A stretch of DNA of 64,000 nucleotides from Tetmemena sp. SeJ-2015 (lineage: Eukaryota; Ciliophora; Spirotrichea; Sporadotrichida; Oxytrichidae): positions 24,115 through 88,114 of the forward strand of contig JAJKFJ010021860.1 in the NCBI GenBank assembly GCA_027382625.1. The letters run 5' to 3'. The notes beneath the pieces were generated by a model. It had not been told where the DNA came from. It searched no databases and worked only from the letters and a program-made list of their open reading frames with translations. Below, in pieces: positions 1 to 10,121 of the stretch. Position 1 is the stretch's first letter, and every line of letters begins with the position of its first letter. The position numbers were made by a program, and so were the translations under genes.

Positions 1-2
1 TA

Positions 3-311
3 CCAGCGCCTAGATTCAACCACCAAAACATGCCAGTGCTTCTAATTCGAAATCAAAAAGTAGAAAAGCAGGTTGGGGGTCCTTAGGGAATACATGCAGT
101 GCCCCAAAGCAATAAAAACGGCTTTTGGATGGAAGCTTTAGACGTGATGGGTACAGGCTTTAGGGGGAGAGATAGTATGCCTGACTTCCAAGGTGTGGAT
201 ATGCGGATGATGGGAGTTATTAAGAGTCGGCATTTGAAATAAGATTAGATAGTTGTGAGTGCTTAAGACTAGAAAGAGAATCTATTCCTAATCAGATTTT
301 CCCTTTTTTGA
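3..311 (+). CDS. C-terminal part of an unknown protein (5' end outside window)
   Basis: Frame 3 is open from the window edge to a TGA at 309-311 when TAA and TAG are read as Gln. The translation has ordinary protein composition, with a Gly/Met/Asp-rich stretch (GFRGRDSMPDFQGVDM) followed by a Lys/Gln-rich tail. I do not recognise a family. The last 30 codons or so are richer in TAA/TAG and may be an IES or 3' flank rather than protein. Confidence 0.4.
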
Positions 312-440
312 TTAAGTTTGCGATGATCGAATATTTTTTAATTTTTCATAAATTCTCTATATCGTGATCCAGATTCACTCGATATCTTAATTCTCATAAA
401 AATCATTTGTCTCACCTTAAATCTAATCATAAAAAATCAA

Positions 441-2052
441 ATGGCATAGATTTCACAAACTCTTACTAAGGATAAACTAGAAGAACTTAAGATGAAGGAG
501 CTAGTAACCATCTCAGATTTCGAGAAGAGAGCTAGTGAAACTCTCACTAAAAACGCTTATGACTACTATAGAGCTGGAGAAATAGTTTATCTTTAATGAA
601 GTTGTTTTTTTCATTTAAACTATGGAGCGAATGGATGTCACACTCTCGAAGATAATGTTGTCAAGTTCAGAGACATCTACCTTAAAACTTTCCTATAAAT
701 TAATTTGGTTTCATAAACTAGTATCTTTGCTCAGAATGAGTCCAAAAGAGAACCAAATCTACAAACCACAATTCTTGGAATGAAAGTCAATTCTCTATTT
801 AATTATTTCATTATCAACTTCTAAGTTAAGTTTAATTATGCTTTCTCCTGTTTGCATAGCCTCAACTGCATTTTAGAAAATGACTCACGAGGATGGAGAG
901 CTCGCTATGGCTAGAGGTGCTTAAGCCTCCAACCACTCCACCTTCATGCTCTCATCCTGGTCTACTACTCCCTTAGAGGAGGTGGCAGCTCAGGCTCCCG
1001 ACAGTTTGAAAATGTTCTAAATTATCTCTCCAAGATCCCCGAAGTCAACAAAGACCTTTGGAGTAGGGTCAAGTCAGCAGGCTATACAGCACTTGGACTG
1101 ACTGTGGACACCTAACTTTTGGGGAAGAGAGAGAATGACACCCGAAACAATTTACTCAACACATTTTTCTATTCACTTCGCTTTAATAAATTTCTAGCTG
1201 CCAGAGGGCATTAAAATGGCTAACTACGAGAAGTACATGAAGTCTTTGGGCTAGAATGCAGAAGTCAAATCCTCTGGAAAGGACTCTGGTTTGGCTGAGT
1301 ACGTGAAAAATCACAAGGACCAAAACATTGGTTGGGAGATAATCGATAAGATTAAAACCATCAGTGGACTGCCTGTTATCGCCAAAGGCATAATGTGCAC
1401 TGAAGACGCAATTGTGGCACTTGAGCATGGAGCCGATGCGCTGTTCATTTCAAACCATGGTGCGAGGCAGCTGGACACTACTCCAGCTACCATAGAAATA
1501 TTGGCTGAGGTGATGAAAGTGCTAAAAGAGCGAGGGCAAGCAGATACTGTGGAGGTTTACTTTGACGGAGGTGTGAGAAGAGGAACAGACATTTTCAAGG
1601 CTTTGGCTTTGGGAGCTAGGGCTGTGTTCCTAGGAAGACCCATCCTATGGGCTTTGGCTTCTGGAGGACAAAAAGGAGTGGAGAGGGTCATGGAAATCAT
1701 GAACAGGGAACTCAAAGAAGCCATGGTGGCCTGCGGATGCCACACTGTTGAGGATATAACAAATATAATATAAAGAATATCATTATTCATATAAGAAAGA
1801 AATCAGTACTCTTTGGCGAACAAGATCTCCTCCTCAGCAAACTAAACTACTTCTCGTAACAGATTAAGAATCAAGAGAGACCAAAACTCTGATATAGATG
1901 CTTACAGTATTCTTATTATGCAGAGAAATTAATTAGAAAATAAAAATCAATCAATTATAAAGAGAGACTATTTATTATTTAATAGTTTTGTTTTCTAAGC
2001 TAATTTGTTAGGAATAATGCCTTCTAGAGTATTTATAAGACGAGATGTGTGA
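441..2052 (+). CDS. FMN-dependent 2-hydroxyacid oxidase (glycolate/lactate oxidase family), copy 1
   Basis: Oxidises a 2-hydroxy acid (glycolate- or lactate-like) to the 2-oxo acid and, in the oxidase branch of the family, gives H2O2. The ATG at 441 opens MAQISQTLTKDKLEELK, then the N-terminal YDYYRAGANG. The catalytic half (1291-1765) holds AKGIMCTEDA (FMN/active-site Lys), [10 protein letters not shown] (catalytic His and substrate-binding Arg), [20 protein letters not shown] and FLGRP (FMN phosphate site). Four IESs (575, 685, 791, 1149) must be removed for one frame. After VEDI the frame stays open through low-complexity codons to TGA 2050-2052, so the true C-terminus may be earlier or hidden by an unrecognised IES. 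No PTS1 is visible. First of three tandem paralogs. Substrate is inferred from family only. Confidence 0.88.
575..622 (+). other. IES, pointer TGGA
   Basis: 48 bp AT-rich segment between TGGA 575-578 and TGGA 623-626, inside the conserved RAG^ANG motif of oxidase copy 1. Excision gives [13 protein letters not shown] in frame. Copies 2 and 3 have no IES here. Confidence 0.88.
685..714 (+). other. IES, pointer AAACT
   Basis: 30 bp between AAACT 685-689 and 715-719. Excision gives IYLKTSIFAQNESKREPNL. The same protein position (KT^S) carries IESs in copies 2 and 3 with other pointers. Confidence 0.86.
791..842 (+). other. IES, pointer TTCTC
   Basis: 52 bp between TTCTC 791-795 and 843-847. Excision gives KVNSPVCIASTAFQK. 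The site is shared by all three oxidase copies. Confidence 0.88.
1149..1188 (+). other. IES, pointer AATTT
   Basis: 40 bp between AATTT 1149-1153 and 1189-1193. Excision gives RNNFQLPEGIKMANYEK. The site is shared by all three oxidase copies. Confidence 0.87.
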
Positions 2053-2335
2053 AGGGATGGGGACATATCTCACTAAAGATTACAAAAAACTCCGTATTGA
2101 ATAGGTTAGTCTTAAAATTAATTTTTATATTCCATCTACGGTTAAAGATAGCTTAAGATTTTTGAAAATAGTCTTAAACAATTTAAATTTGAATTGTAAT
2201 AACATTAATCTTACTTCTAAGATTCTTGGAAGATTTTGAATCATAAAAGAGTTCACATGAATTTAGATTTGATTATCCTGAATGGTCTTTAAAGTAGGAT
2301 AAAGTGATGTTTTCTTAATAAATATAAGATTGTTA

Positions 2336-3664
2336 ATGTAGATATCTTCCCATTAAAGTGCAAACAAGGAACAGCAAACATAAGAACTCCTTATCAAGTA
2401 ATTGGTATCAGTTGCAGACTTTGAGCAAGCTGCTTCTTATAACTTGACCAAGTAGGCTTTTGATTTTTACAGGGCAGGTGCAAATGGCTGTCATACTCTT
2501 AATGACAGCTTACAGAGGTTCAAAGATATCAAAATCAGGACAAGCATTTATACTTATAGTGGTTTAAGACATTAAAAATTTGCATCTTTAGCAGTTAGGC
2601 AAGAGGGGAGCCAAATTTGGAAACCACCATACTTGGAGTCAAAGTCAATTCTTTATAATTGGACTATGAATCTATATTCTCCTATCTGCATATCTCCAGC
2701 TGCTTTTTAAAAGATGGCTCACCCCCTGGGAGAGATAGAAATGGCTAGAGGCGCCCAAGCATATAACCAGACTCCTCTGATGATTTCAATCTATGCAACT
2801 ACCTCAATGGAAGATGTTGCTCTTTAAACTCCTGATTGCTTGAAGATGCTCTAACTCTACTTCTCCAAAGTGCCAGAGGTAAACACAGACATCTATCTCA
2901 GAGCAAAAGCAGCAGGCTATATTGCTTTTGGCCTCACCACTGACTGTAACGCTCATGGCAAGAGAGAAAATGATGTCAGGAATAATTTACATTAAAATTA
3001 AATCAATCTCATTATCCTTATTAAGTTATTTCCAGTTGCCATTGGATGCTAAACTTGCAAATTATGAGAAGTACTCAATTCAACTGGGTTTGAGACGAGC
3101 ATCAAGTCCTCAGGGAAGGACTCTGGCATCGCTGAATTCGTTAAGAGAAATAAAAATCAAGATAATGGGTGGGAAGTCATTCAGCAAATCAAGTCAATCT
3201 CAGGATTTAAGAAAATTAATTTTATAATTATTCAAAGGATTGAAGGTAGTTGCAAAAGGGATAATGTGCAAGGAAGATGCTATTGTAGCTATCGAGCATG
3301 GTGCAGACGCTCTCTTCATTTCTAATCATGGAGCGAGGCAGCTAGACACCACTCCCGCTACCATAGAAGCTCTTGCTGAAGTTATGCATGAACTGAAATT
3401 GAAAGGACTTGAAGACAAGGTTGAAGTCTATTTCGATGGAGGAGTAGAAGAGGTACAGATATCTTCAAAGCCCTTGCTCTAGGGGCCAAGGCAGTTTTCC
3501 TAGGAAGACCTATAATTTGGGGTCTTGCAACCGATGGGTAAAGAGGTGTGATGAGAGTTTTAGATATTTTAACAAGAGAACTCAAAGAAGCGATGCTAGC
3601 CTCTGATTGCCAAACTATAGATGATCTTTTTATAATAAGTAATAGAGTATAAATTTATGCTTGA
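2336..3664 (+). CDS. FMN-dependent 2-hydroxyacid oxidase, copy 2 (probably frameshifted)
   Basis: Tandem paralog of copy 1. ATG 2336 gives [19 protein letters not shown], then the conserved [14 protein letters not shown]. The C-terminal half keeps the active-site Lys ([12 protein letters not shown]) and [10 protein letters not shown]. Four IESs (2544, 2648, 2985, 3202) restore frame when removed. Two frame breaks remain. One is in the loop at about 3076-3104, which a 5-bp TCAAT/TCAAC micro-IES could explain. The other is at about 3445, where the FMN-site codons expected for GVRRGTD lack one base. The rest reads GRPIIWGL...[10 protein letters not shown] to TGA 3662-3664. It is either a decaying copy or carries a sequence error; no IES at the second site keeps the essential Arg. 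Confidence 0.8.
2544..2581 (+). other. IES, pointer GCAT
   Basis: 38 bp between GCAT 2544-2547 and 2582-2585. Excision gives [19 protein letters not shown]. Homologous in position to the IESs at 685 and 5819. Confidence 0.85.
2648..2675 (+). other. IES, pointer ATTCT
   Basis: 28 bp between ATTCT 2648-2652 and 2676-2680. Excision gives [14 protein letters not shown]. Homologous in position to the IESs at 791 and 5978. Confidence 0.87.
2985..3027 (+). other. IES, pointer ATTT
   Basis: 43 bp between ATTT 2985-2988 and 3028-3031. Excision gives [18 protein letters not shown]. Homologous in position to the IESs at 1149 and 6323. Confidence 0.86.
3202..3235 (+). other. IES, pointer AGGATT
   Basis: 34 bp between AGGATT 3202-3207 and 3236-3241. 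Excision gives [15 protein letters not shown]. Copy 3 has an IES at the same SG^LK position; copy 1 has none. Confidence 0.87.
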
Positions 3665-3877
3665 TATAATGATATAAAGAAGAAAGGATGCCTCTATAAG
3701 GAAGTGATTTAGCTTTTAGCAGTAGCAATGTAAATTAGCTAGGCCATTTAGCTAAAGGTGTAATAATGGATAGACCGAAACTGTGATTTGATGATAAATA
3801 TCTATTACTAAGATTTCCTCTCTATAAAGAGTATAATTGAAAGAGATAAAGTTTTGAATTGATTTAAATTTGATAAA

Positions 3878-5259
3878 ATGGAGGCAACATAAGACTAAGT
3901 TTAGATAAAGGATCAAAACGATTCTGAACATAATGAATAAGATTTAACTAACGAAGCAGGCGAAGATGGTCTAAGTAATTGGTTTACGACAGAGATGAGT
4001 ATGCCAAGAAGGAATTCTGGAACGATAGATTCAGAGAGTAAGCATCTTAACAACTTATTCATAGTTTCTAAAATTGTAATTTAGGTCTAAAGGTTTTTTC
4101 GATTGGTACGCGAGATGGGAACAAATAAAGCCAAAGTTTTAAGAATTGTTCCCATTCTAAAAACATTAACACTCCTCTATTCTAATGGTGGGTTGTGGAA
4201 ACTCAAGTAAGCTAAATTCAATGCGTAATTAAACTTTTGATCAGGACTTTTCTGAAGATATGTACAAATCTGGGTATAAACAAGTCACAAACATGGACAT
4301 TTCAGATGTTGTTATCGAGAAAATGCAAGAACACTACTACCCTAGCAAGTGCCCAAACTTTGAATGTAAAATACTTTCTTCTTTTATACTATTACAGTTT
4401 TGCCAATGGACGCAACTAAAATGCACTTCAGAGACAATTCTTTTGACTTTGCTTTTGACAAGGGAACCTATGATGCTCTTGCTGTAAGATATGAGAAAGT
4501 TACTTATGATATTTAGTGCGGACCTGAGCAGCACGAGATTTTGAGGAACTTAGTAAGAGAGATGGTGAGAGTGTCAAGAGTAGCAACGATCATTGTATCT
4601 TCGGGCACTCCTGTCAAGAGAATGAAACCACTCCAAGAATTCACAGATGACAATCATAAAGTGAGTACTGAGAAGAATATCATTCGTGTCTAATTTCATT
4701 TTATAGATAGAGCATTATGAGTTGCAGCTTTCTAAGTTATCTAACCTTATCAACATCTTGAGAACTGAACTAAAAGACAAACCCCTCTCTCACGCACTCA
4801 AGCAAAGAGACATCCTAAAGAGAGCACTTTTACAAAGTAAGATTAAGAATTAAGTTAATGATGAATGAACTCGATTTATAGTGATTGAAACTTAAAAGCA
4901 GGAAGAAGCGGCCAAGGATCCAAGGAAGAAACTCCTTCAACTCATACTCAAGGCCAAAGAGAAAAAGCTTAGGGAGCAAGTAGAGCAGACCTTCGCTGCT
5001 GAAGCTTAAGAATAAGATGCTGTTGATCCCAATAAGGAAGAACCATTATATATTTTAAGCTTCTAACACCACAGAAGAATAAAAGACACAAACTCATACC
5101 AAAGAAAATTAGAGTGAGGAGGGGACCACAAGTGAAATTGCTAATGCAGATTAAGATGGGGAAGTAATAACTTAAAATAACGAGGAGAAAGAAACTAAAA
5201 GAAAAGGTTACGATCCCAAGCGGTAAGAATTCGTGATGATGTATGTCATCTATAAGTGA
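3878..5259 (+). CDS. METTL13-like class I SAM-dependent methyltransferase
   Basis: Resembles the EEF1A-lysine-methyltransferase (METTL13/EEF1AKNMT) type. Visible motifs: GFFDWYARWEQIKP, the SAM-binding motif I MVGCGNSS, NMDISDVVIEKM (acidic loop), then MDATKMHF, FDFAFDKGTYDAL and CGPEQHEI. Four GT-AG introns (4366-4397, 4484-4516, 4661-4706, 4837-4881) are clear because the exons join in frame. The C-terminus is a charged Lys/Glu coiled region ending FVMMYVIYK at TGA 5257. A 37 bp IES with pointer GAAGAA (5037-5073) is well supported. Near the start the ATG frame and the FWNDRF frame differ. A 23 bp CTAA-flanked IES (3948-3970), and an intron plus a 19 bp TCTAAA-flanked IES around 4030-4090, would reconcile them. 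It lies between oxidase copies 2 and 3 on the same strand. Confidence 0.82.
3948..3970 (+). other. Candidate IES, pointer CTAA
   Basis: 23 bp between CTAA 3948-3951 and 3971-3974. Removal joins the ATG frame to LVYDRDEYAKKEFWNDRF. It is less AT-rich than the other IESs, so this remains a proposal. Confidence 0.45.
5037..5073 (+). other. IES, pointer GAAGAA
   Basis: 37 bp between GAAGAA 5037-5042 and 5074-5079. Excision joins VDPNKEE to QKTQTHTKENQSEEG in the methyltransferase tail. Confidence 0.8.
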
Positions 5260-5414
5260 AGTTAGTGAAATTCTAAATCATCAAATTAAAAATAAGTCCT
5301 TATAATCGAAATTTACTCTCATTTATCACATGAAAAAGATTAGTGGGAGTTGCTGATTTTATTATTGAAAAATATTTAATCTAAGATTCTCTAATAAGAA
5401 ATCCTACACTCCAA

Positions 5415-7039
5415 ATGAACAGCGCTTCTAACACCTCTAACCAAGAGAGGGAAGAGCAATTAGTAGAGTATAGAATTAAGGGTCTTGCTTCTATTGATGA
5501 CTTTGAAATGAAAGCCAAAGAATCGCTCCCTAAGTAGACTTATGACTACTACAGAGGAGGAGCAAATGGCTGGTACTCCTTAAAAGAGAACCTATCGGTT
5601 AATTATAATAAAATTACAGTTACAGTATGATAAATTCAAACTGCTTTTCAATTAATATAATTCGATTCTTTTTTTTCAATTTAGTAATTAAAGTTCATCA
5701 ATTTATCTTAAAGAAAAGACTTTATCAAATTAAATCCAAGTGGATGAAGAATTAAATTTGTACTATAATCATTAATAAATGTCTTACAATAGTTAAATTT
5801 AAAGATATCCACATCAAAACTTTCTTAATATTTTAGTCTAACCAATAAATTACTTTTTTAAAAACAATTATAAGTTTTGATTGTTTCTATGTTTTTATTT
5901 TGTAACTTCCATCTTTTGTTCTTCTGACAAGAGGCAGGATCTGAACCTAGAGACTACTATGATGGGAGTCAAAGTCAATTCTAATCATCATATATAACTA
6001 AAAATTCTATAATATTCTCCTTTGTGCGTGACTTCCACAGCCTTTTAGAAACTGGCCCACCCCTTGGGCGAGAGAGCTATGGCCAGGGGAGCCAACTCTT
6101 TTAACAAGACACCCTTCATGGTTTCCCTGTGGGGTACTACAAACTTGGAAGATGTGGCAGCTTCAGCCCCAGACAGTTTGAAGATCCTCCAACTCTACCT
6201 CCTGAAGAACTAAGACATCAACACTGACCTCTACTTGAGAGCCAAGGCAGCTGGCTACACAGCTTTTGGATTGACCACAGACGCCCAAGGCCATGGAAAG
6301 AGAGAAATGGACATCAGGAACAATTTATACATAGAGAGATAAAGAGATAAGTTATTATTGTGTCTATATTTCCAACTGCCTGCTGGCATTAGGATGGAAA
6401 ACTATTAAAAATACACGGAGGGCTCTGACCAGAGTGAGCTAAAGTCCTCAGGCAAGGACTCTGGAATAGCTGAGTATGTCAGCAAGAACAAGGATCAGAA
6501 TAATGGCTGGGAAATCATCAAGAAAATCTAGAATATTTCAGGACTGAAACTCTATTTAACTTTATCAATTGAATCGCTTTTATTAACTTCTTATTAGAAT
6601 TGATAGACTGAAAGTGATAGCCAAAGGTATTATGTGCTACGAAGATGCATTAGTAGCACTAGAAAATGGCGCAGACGCAATTTACGTATCAAACCACGGA
6701 GGAAGACAGCTAGATCAGACTCCTGCTACGATAGAGGCTCTTGTTGAAGTAATGCAAGCCTTGAAGGAAAGAGGCTTGGAAGAGAAGGTGGAAGTTTACT
6801 TCGATGGTGGAGTGAGAAGAGGCTCAGATGTATTCAAGGCTCTCGCTCTAGGTGCAAGAGCAGTGTTCTTAGGAAGGCCAATTCTATGGGGACTAACAGT
6901 GGGCGGAGAAAGAGGTGTCAAGCAGGTTCTGCATATTATAACAAAAGAACTGAAGGAGTGCATGCTGGCTTGCGACTGTCAAAACATAGAGGATATCTAA
7001 CAATAGTATTATGATAAATTGTGCATAGTTTTAAAGTGA
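5415..7039 (+). CDS. FMN-dependent 2-hydroxyacid oxidase, copy 3
   Basis: Third tandem paralog and apparently intact after IES removal. ATG 5415 gives MNSASNTSNQEREEQLVEY, then YDYYRGGANGWYSL. The catalytic region from 6614 shows VIAKGIMCYEDA (active-site Lys), VSNHGGRQLD (His/Arg), [20 protein letters not shown] and FLGRPILWGL. Five IESs (5598, 5819, 5978, 6323, 6542) are flanked by pointers and all restore frame. The frame ends at TGA 7037-7039 after CQNIEDIQQQYYDKLCIVLK; no PTS1 is seen. It is separated from copy 2 by the methyltransferase gene. Same family caveats as copy 1. Confidence 0.9.
5598..5791 (+). other. IES, pointer GTTAA
   Basis: 194 bp, very AT-rich, between GTTAA 5598-5602 and 5792-5796. 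Excision gives KENLSVKFKDIHIKT. Copies 1 and 2 lack an IES at this exact site. Confidence 0.86.
5819..5904 (+). other. IES, pointer ACTT
   Basis: 86 bp between ACTT 5819-5822 and 5905-5908. Excision gives IKTSIFCSSDKRQDLNLETT. Homologous in position to the IESs at 685 and 2544. Confidence 0.86.
5978..6013 (+). other. IES, pointer ATTCT
   Basis: 36 bp between ATTCT 5978-5982 and 6014-6018. Excision gives KVNSPLCVTSTAFQK. Confidence 0.87.
6323..6367 (+). other. IES, pointer ATTT
   Basis: 45 bp between ATTT 6323-6326 and 6368-6371. Excision gives RNNFQLPAGIRMENYQKY. Confidence 0.87.
6542..6605 (+). other. IES, pointer GACTGAAA
   Basis: 64 bp between GACTGAAA 6542-6549 and 6606-6613 (8 bp pointer). 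Excision gives QNISGLKVIAKGIMC. Confidence 0.9.
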
Positions 7040-7455
7040 TATTAGGAAAAAGGGAGTGCTTTATTCTGACAAGGATTTGCTGTTTAGCTCTCAAAGTAGT
7101 TATTAAAACAACAGTAGTCTAAAATCTCTACAAATTTCAAAGCTCTGAATAGCATCAAACTCTTATCACAACACCGCCACTAAAGCAGTGAATTTATCCC
7201 TACAGCTCTCAGTTGTTGATAACTTTATTTACATTTTTAATATATTTACGAATTTATTAATTAAGTATAATGAAGGAGTTTAAAAGGTGTTAGGAAGCAA
7301 AACCTAATTTTAAAAAAGGGTGATCATAAAGAAACGTTTAAGTATTATGATAACCCTGTCAAGCTGCTTGTAGTAATTTAAACTTAGAATATAATTTTAC
7401 TATTTTATCCTGAACTTATTTAAATCAAATTAAACATATAAAAGAAGCAAGAAAC
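7040..7455. other. Intergenic, AT-rich
   Basis: No conserved frame on either strand. Contains AT-rich flank between oxidase copy 3 and the next gene; presumably promoter and terminator regions, but I can point to no specific motif. Confidence 0.5.
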
Positions 7456-9036
7456 AATGGAAATATTTAGCCACATCTAAACTACTCATATAAGACTAAA
7501 AACTAATTAAAGATGCTGCTCATAAATAAATAACTGGATTAAAACATGGCTCTTGATGCTCTTTGTCCTAATATTAATGATAGAGCAAGCAAATTCATAA
7601 CAATACTATGATGGCTATCCAAATTAGTATACCAGCTATCGCAACTTCAACAAAACAGCTTCATCGTTTATTCAATTCAGAAATATGCTTTCATTATAAT
7701 TATGATGTTTTAAAAGAATTTCAAATCAAGTCTCCTAAATTTTATGATAATCTTCTCAAGTGTTTAATTATGCTTGACCTCAGTGGTTCTCAATTGCAAT
7801 CCTATTCTTTTGAGTTTTACATTAGGTTGAAAACCATTTACAATACAAGTCCAATCTCAGGTGCCTCTTCCTCTGACACTATTAGCACCACCTCTGGAAC
7901 ATTCACTCTTTCAGACCAGCGAGGAAGCATTTTAGACTGCGGCTCTCACTTCAAAATCACAGTCGACAGCTAGAAGTTTCTGTTCGTGTAAGTTGGTGGC
8001 TAGCAAGTGCAATATAACTTTGCCCTCAACGAGTATTAAACTAAGTTCCTGGACCAGTGGAGGCATCTCTCCTTCTCCTATCAAAATTTAATCTTAAATT
8101 TTAAATTTTTAAAATGGAACAAGCTCAAGTGCATCTGGAACAAAGATCTACCCATGAGAATCTACATTGATATCAATTTTAAAACCTTCCTTAGTTTAAT
8201 TGTAATTATGATTTAATGATGGGTAGTTGTCATCTGTCTTCAACTTCTCAATTGCAGTTTCAAATGAGATCTTCAGCGTCACAAGGGACTTGTGTTACAT
8301 TGGAAATGCACAGCCAGCTTTTCAAACTCTGGGCACTTCCTTAAACGCCGATTTGAAATACTTGGCTATTTTTCAAAGTGCACGAACAACTAATTTCAAA
8401 GATGAGGTTTATCACAGTTACCCTCACCCTGACAAACCAGCAATGGTTCTCTATTTTAAGCTCGATGAAGTGAATTATAATTAAAACAAGAGTCTAGTGA
8501 ATCCTATTTTGTGGATATATGTGAATCTGTTTAATGTGGACTTCTATTGGAATAAAACAGTGAGCGACGTTGCTGCTAAAAACGGAGTGACCTGGGTAAA
8601 TGCAATTGAGAAAGAGCAACTGTGCGAGTGCTTATTCCCAGCCTCAAGGCTACCTGCAAATTAAGAAGGGCAGTTCCAACACTAATGCAATTAGTTTGCA
8701 GGCCATAGATGATGTTGTCACTTTTATAATTATAGATAGTCAGAGGTTCATAATGAATTATCTCTTTCAATTTATTTGACTTAAGGATTCTTGATAGATT
8801 TGTGGCTTAGCATATAAGGCAATCTTGATGAGGGGAGCAATCCTGCCTAAACTGTAAAGACAATTATTTCAGCAGAGAAGATAATCAGAATAATGACGAT
8901 AGGCAAATAGCTCATGCTTCAGTTTGGAAACTCTACTACAAACTACACTATCTCAAATGCAACTCTATACTTTAGAAGATGGATATACATAGCTGTAGCT
9001 GTCTATCCAAACCAAACTGCAGATGTTTATAAGTGA
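7456..9036 (+). CDS. LamG (concanavalin-like) domain membrane/surface protein
   Basis: Unknown specific function; probably a surface protein. ATG 7456 leads to a hydrophobic segment WLLMLFVLILMIEQANS (signal or anchor). Then come jelly-roll features: SYSFEFYIRLKT, WRHLSFSYQNG, KIYIDINF, later LKYLAIFQSA...DEVYHSY, and DLWLSIQGNL...RWIYIAVAVYPN. These resemble LamG/pentraxin-type sandwich strands seen in large ciliate surface proteins. IESs with pointers TATGCTT (7684) and AAAAT (8083) restore frame. A 14 bp ATCTAC-flanked one (8146) and TGC- and TTC-pointer ones near 8600 and 8745 are likely. The frame ends at TGA 9034; a GT-AG intron starting at 9032 could extend it. Related to the large genes at 10-20 kb and 62-64 kb. 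Confidence 0.6.
7684..7768 (+). other. IES, pointer TATGCTT
   Basis: 85 bp between TATGCTT 7684-7690 and 7769-7775. Excision joins FIQFRNML to DLSGSQLQSYSFEFY. Confidence 0.85.
8083..8110 (+). other. IES, pointer AAAAT
   Basis: 28 bp of nearly pure A/T between AAAAT 8083-8087 and 8111-8115. Excision gives LSFSYQNGTSSSASGTKIY. Confidence 0.72.
8146..8159 (+). other. Ultra-short IES (14 bp), pointer ATCTAC
   Basis: Only 14 bp separate ATCTAC 8146-8151 from ATCTAC 8160-8165. Without removal the frame hits TGA directly; with removal it reads SGTKIYIDINFKT, a normal LamG strand. Confidence 0.65.
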
Positions 9037-9306
9037 GCAAGATTGAAATTTATAATCAAATCTAAAAATAATATCTTCTCTACACTTCCTTCTCATTTAC
9101 TGGTTCTATTTAACTCATAGGCTTAAAATATTCATATTATTTAAACAGTTAATGCTTTTGAAGTTAGAGTTTGCTTAATTTGTTCTATAATGGATTTGCC
9201 AATTAGGTGATCCTATAAAAATCTTTCCATTTTAGACTTAGGTTATATAACTTAGAATTCAATTTGGTTTCCCTTCTTGCTTTTGGTTTGATCAGAGTTC
9301 TGTTCC

Positions 9307-9832
9307 TCAAATAGTCTATTTGCAGAAGATATATTTTTATTTTTAAAATAATGAATGATATATTGAAATGGAAAAATTTAATGTTTTTAATAAGTCTAAC
9401 TTGAAAAACTATTAGCATACAATTTATGAAGCCTTGAAGGAATGGGCTTCTTTAACAGTATCAGTAGGCCCATTTGGAGTTGAGAGATCCACTTCATCCT
9501 TTGATAAATCAGGTTTTTAAATCTTAGACTCTGCGTTAGTATGATTCTGAATAAAGTGCTTCCTGAAGTGAATAGCGAGAAACAGATTTATCAAGGCGTT
9601 GAAGATTCCAACTATAACTAAGCAAAGTAGAACTGCTAAAAGATTATCTTCGCTAGTCACTCCAAAAAGCGCAACAAATTATTAAAAATTATATTGTATA
9701 TTATTTGGAAAGCATTAGAATAAGGATTAACAAAAGCAAGTCAAGCCCAAAGAATCTGAGCAACTTGTGCTGAATCTTATCAATAGTTTACTGTGTTTCC
9801 CAGAGAACGTCTTAATGAGTCTTCGTTTTCAT
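9307..9832 (-). CDS. Small two-helix membrane protein of unknown function
   Basis: Minus-strand ATG at 9832 gives MKTKTHQDVLWETQQTIDKI. A first hydrophobic helix follows (FGLDLLLLILILML), then a short polar loop (TSEDN), a second helix (LLAVLLCLVIVGIFNALINL) and a polar tail rich in Lys, Asp and Thr. TGA is at 9309-9307. One IES (9666-9708, pointer GCTTT on the coding strand) sits between the helices and restores frame. No family recognised. It is tail-to-tail with the LamG gene at 7456. Confidence 0.6.
9666..9708 (-). other. IES, pointer GCTTT (coding strand)
   Basis: 43 bp between AAAGC 9666-9670 and 9709-9713 (plus-strand spelling). Excision joins ILILMLF to GVTSEDNLLAVL. Confidence 0.8.
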
Positions 9833-10121
9833 TTCACTCAATTAAAAAAAATTAATCTCAAATAATTTCACTTTAAGTAAGAGATTCAACTTTTAAATGA
9901 AGTTAATTTATAAATTAGAAAGAAATATGTACTTACATCATGGGAACCTAAAAAAAAGTTTAAAAAAATATGATACCAACCTTTTTAATATAGATTAATA
10001 GAGTTAGTTTTCTCGTATTATTCTGAATAACATATATCTTAAGGTGTGCATCTTTTATTTTTAAGAAAATATATTTTAAAGACCAGAAAAGAAGAAATTC
10101 TTCTACAATTTTTGCTTTCTT

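Noticed and set aside
1183..1790. Minus-strand open frames opposite oxidase copy 1
   Set aside because: They are shadows of the conserved plus-strand oxidase frame, with no domain of their own.
3948..3951. Frame differences taken as programmed +1 frameshifting (Euplotes-like)
   Set aside because: The breaks are almost all explained by pointer-flanked AT-rich inserts, and none shows a shift-prone stop context. TGA is used as stop, not as a sense codon.
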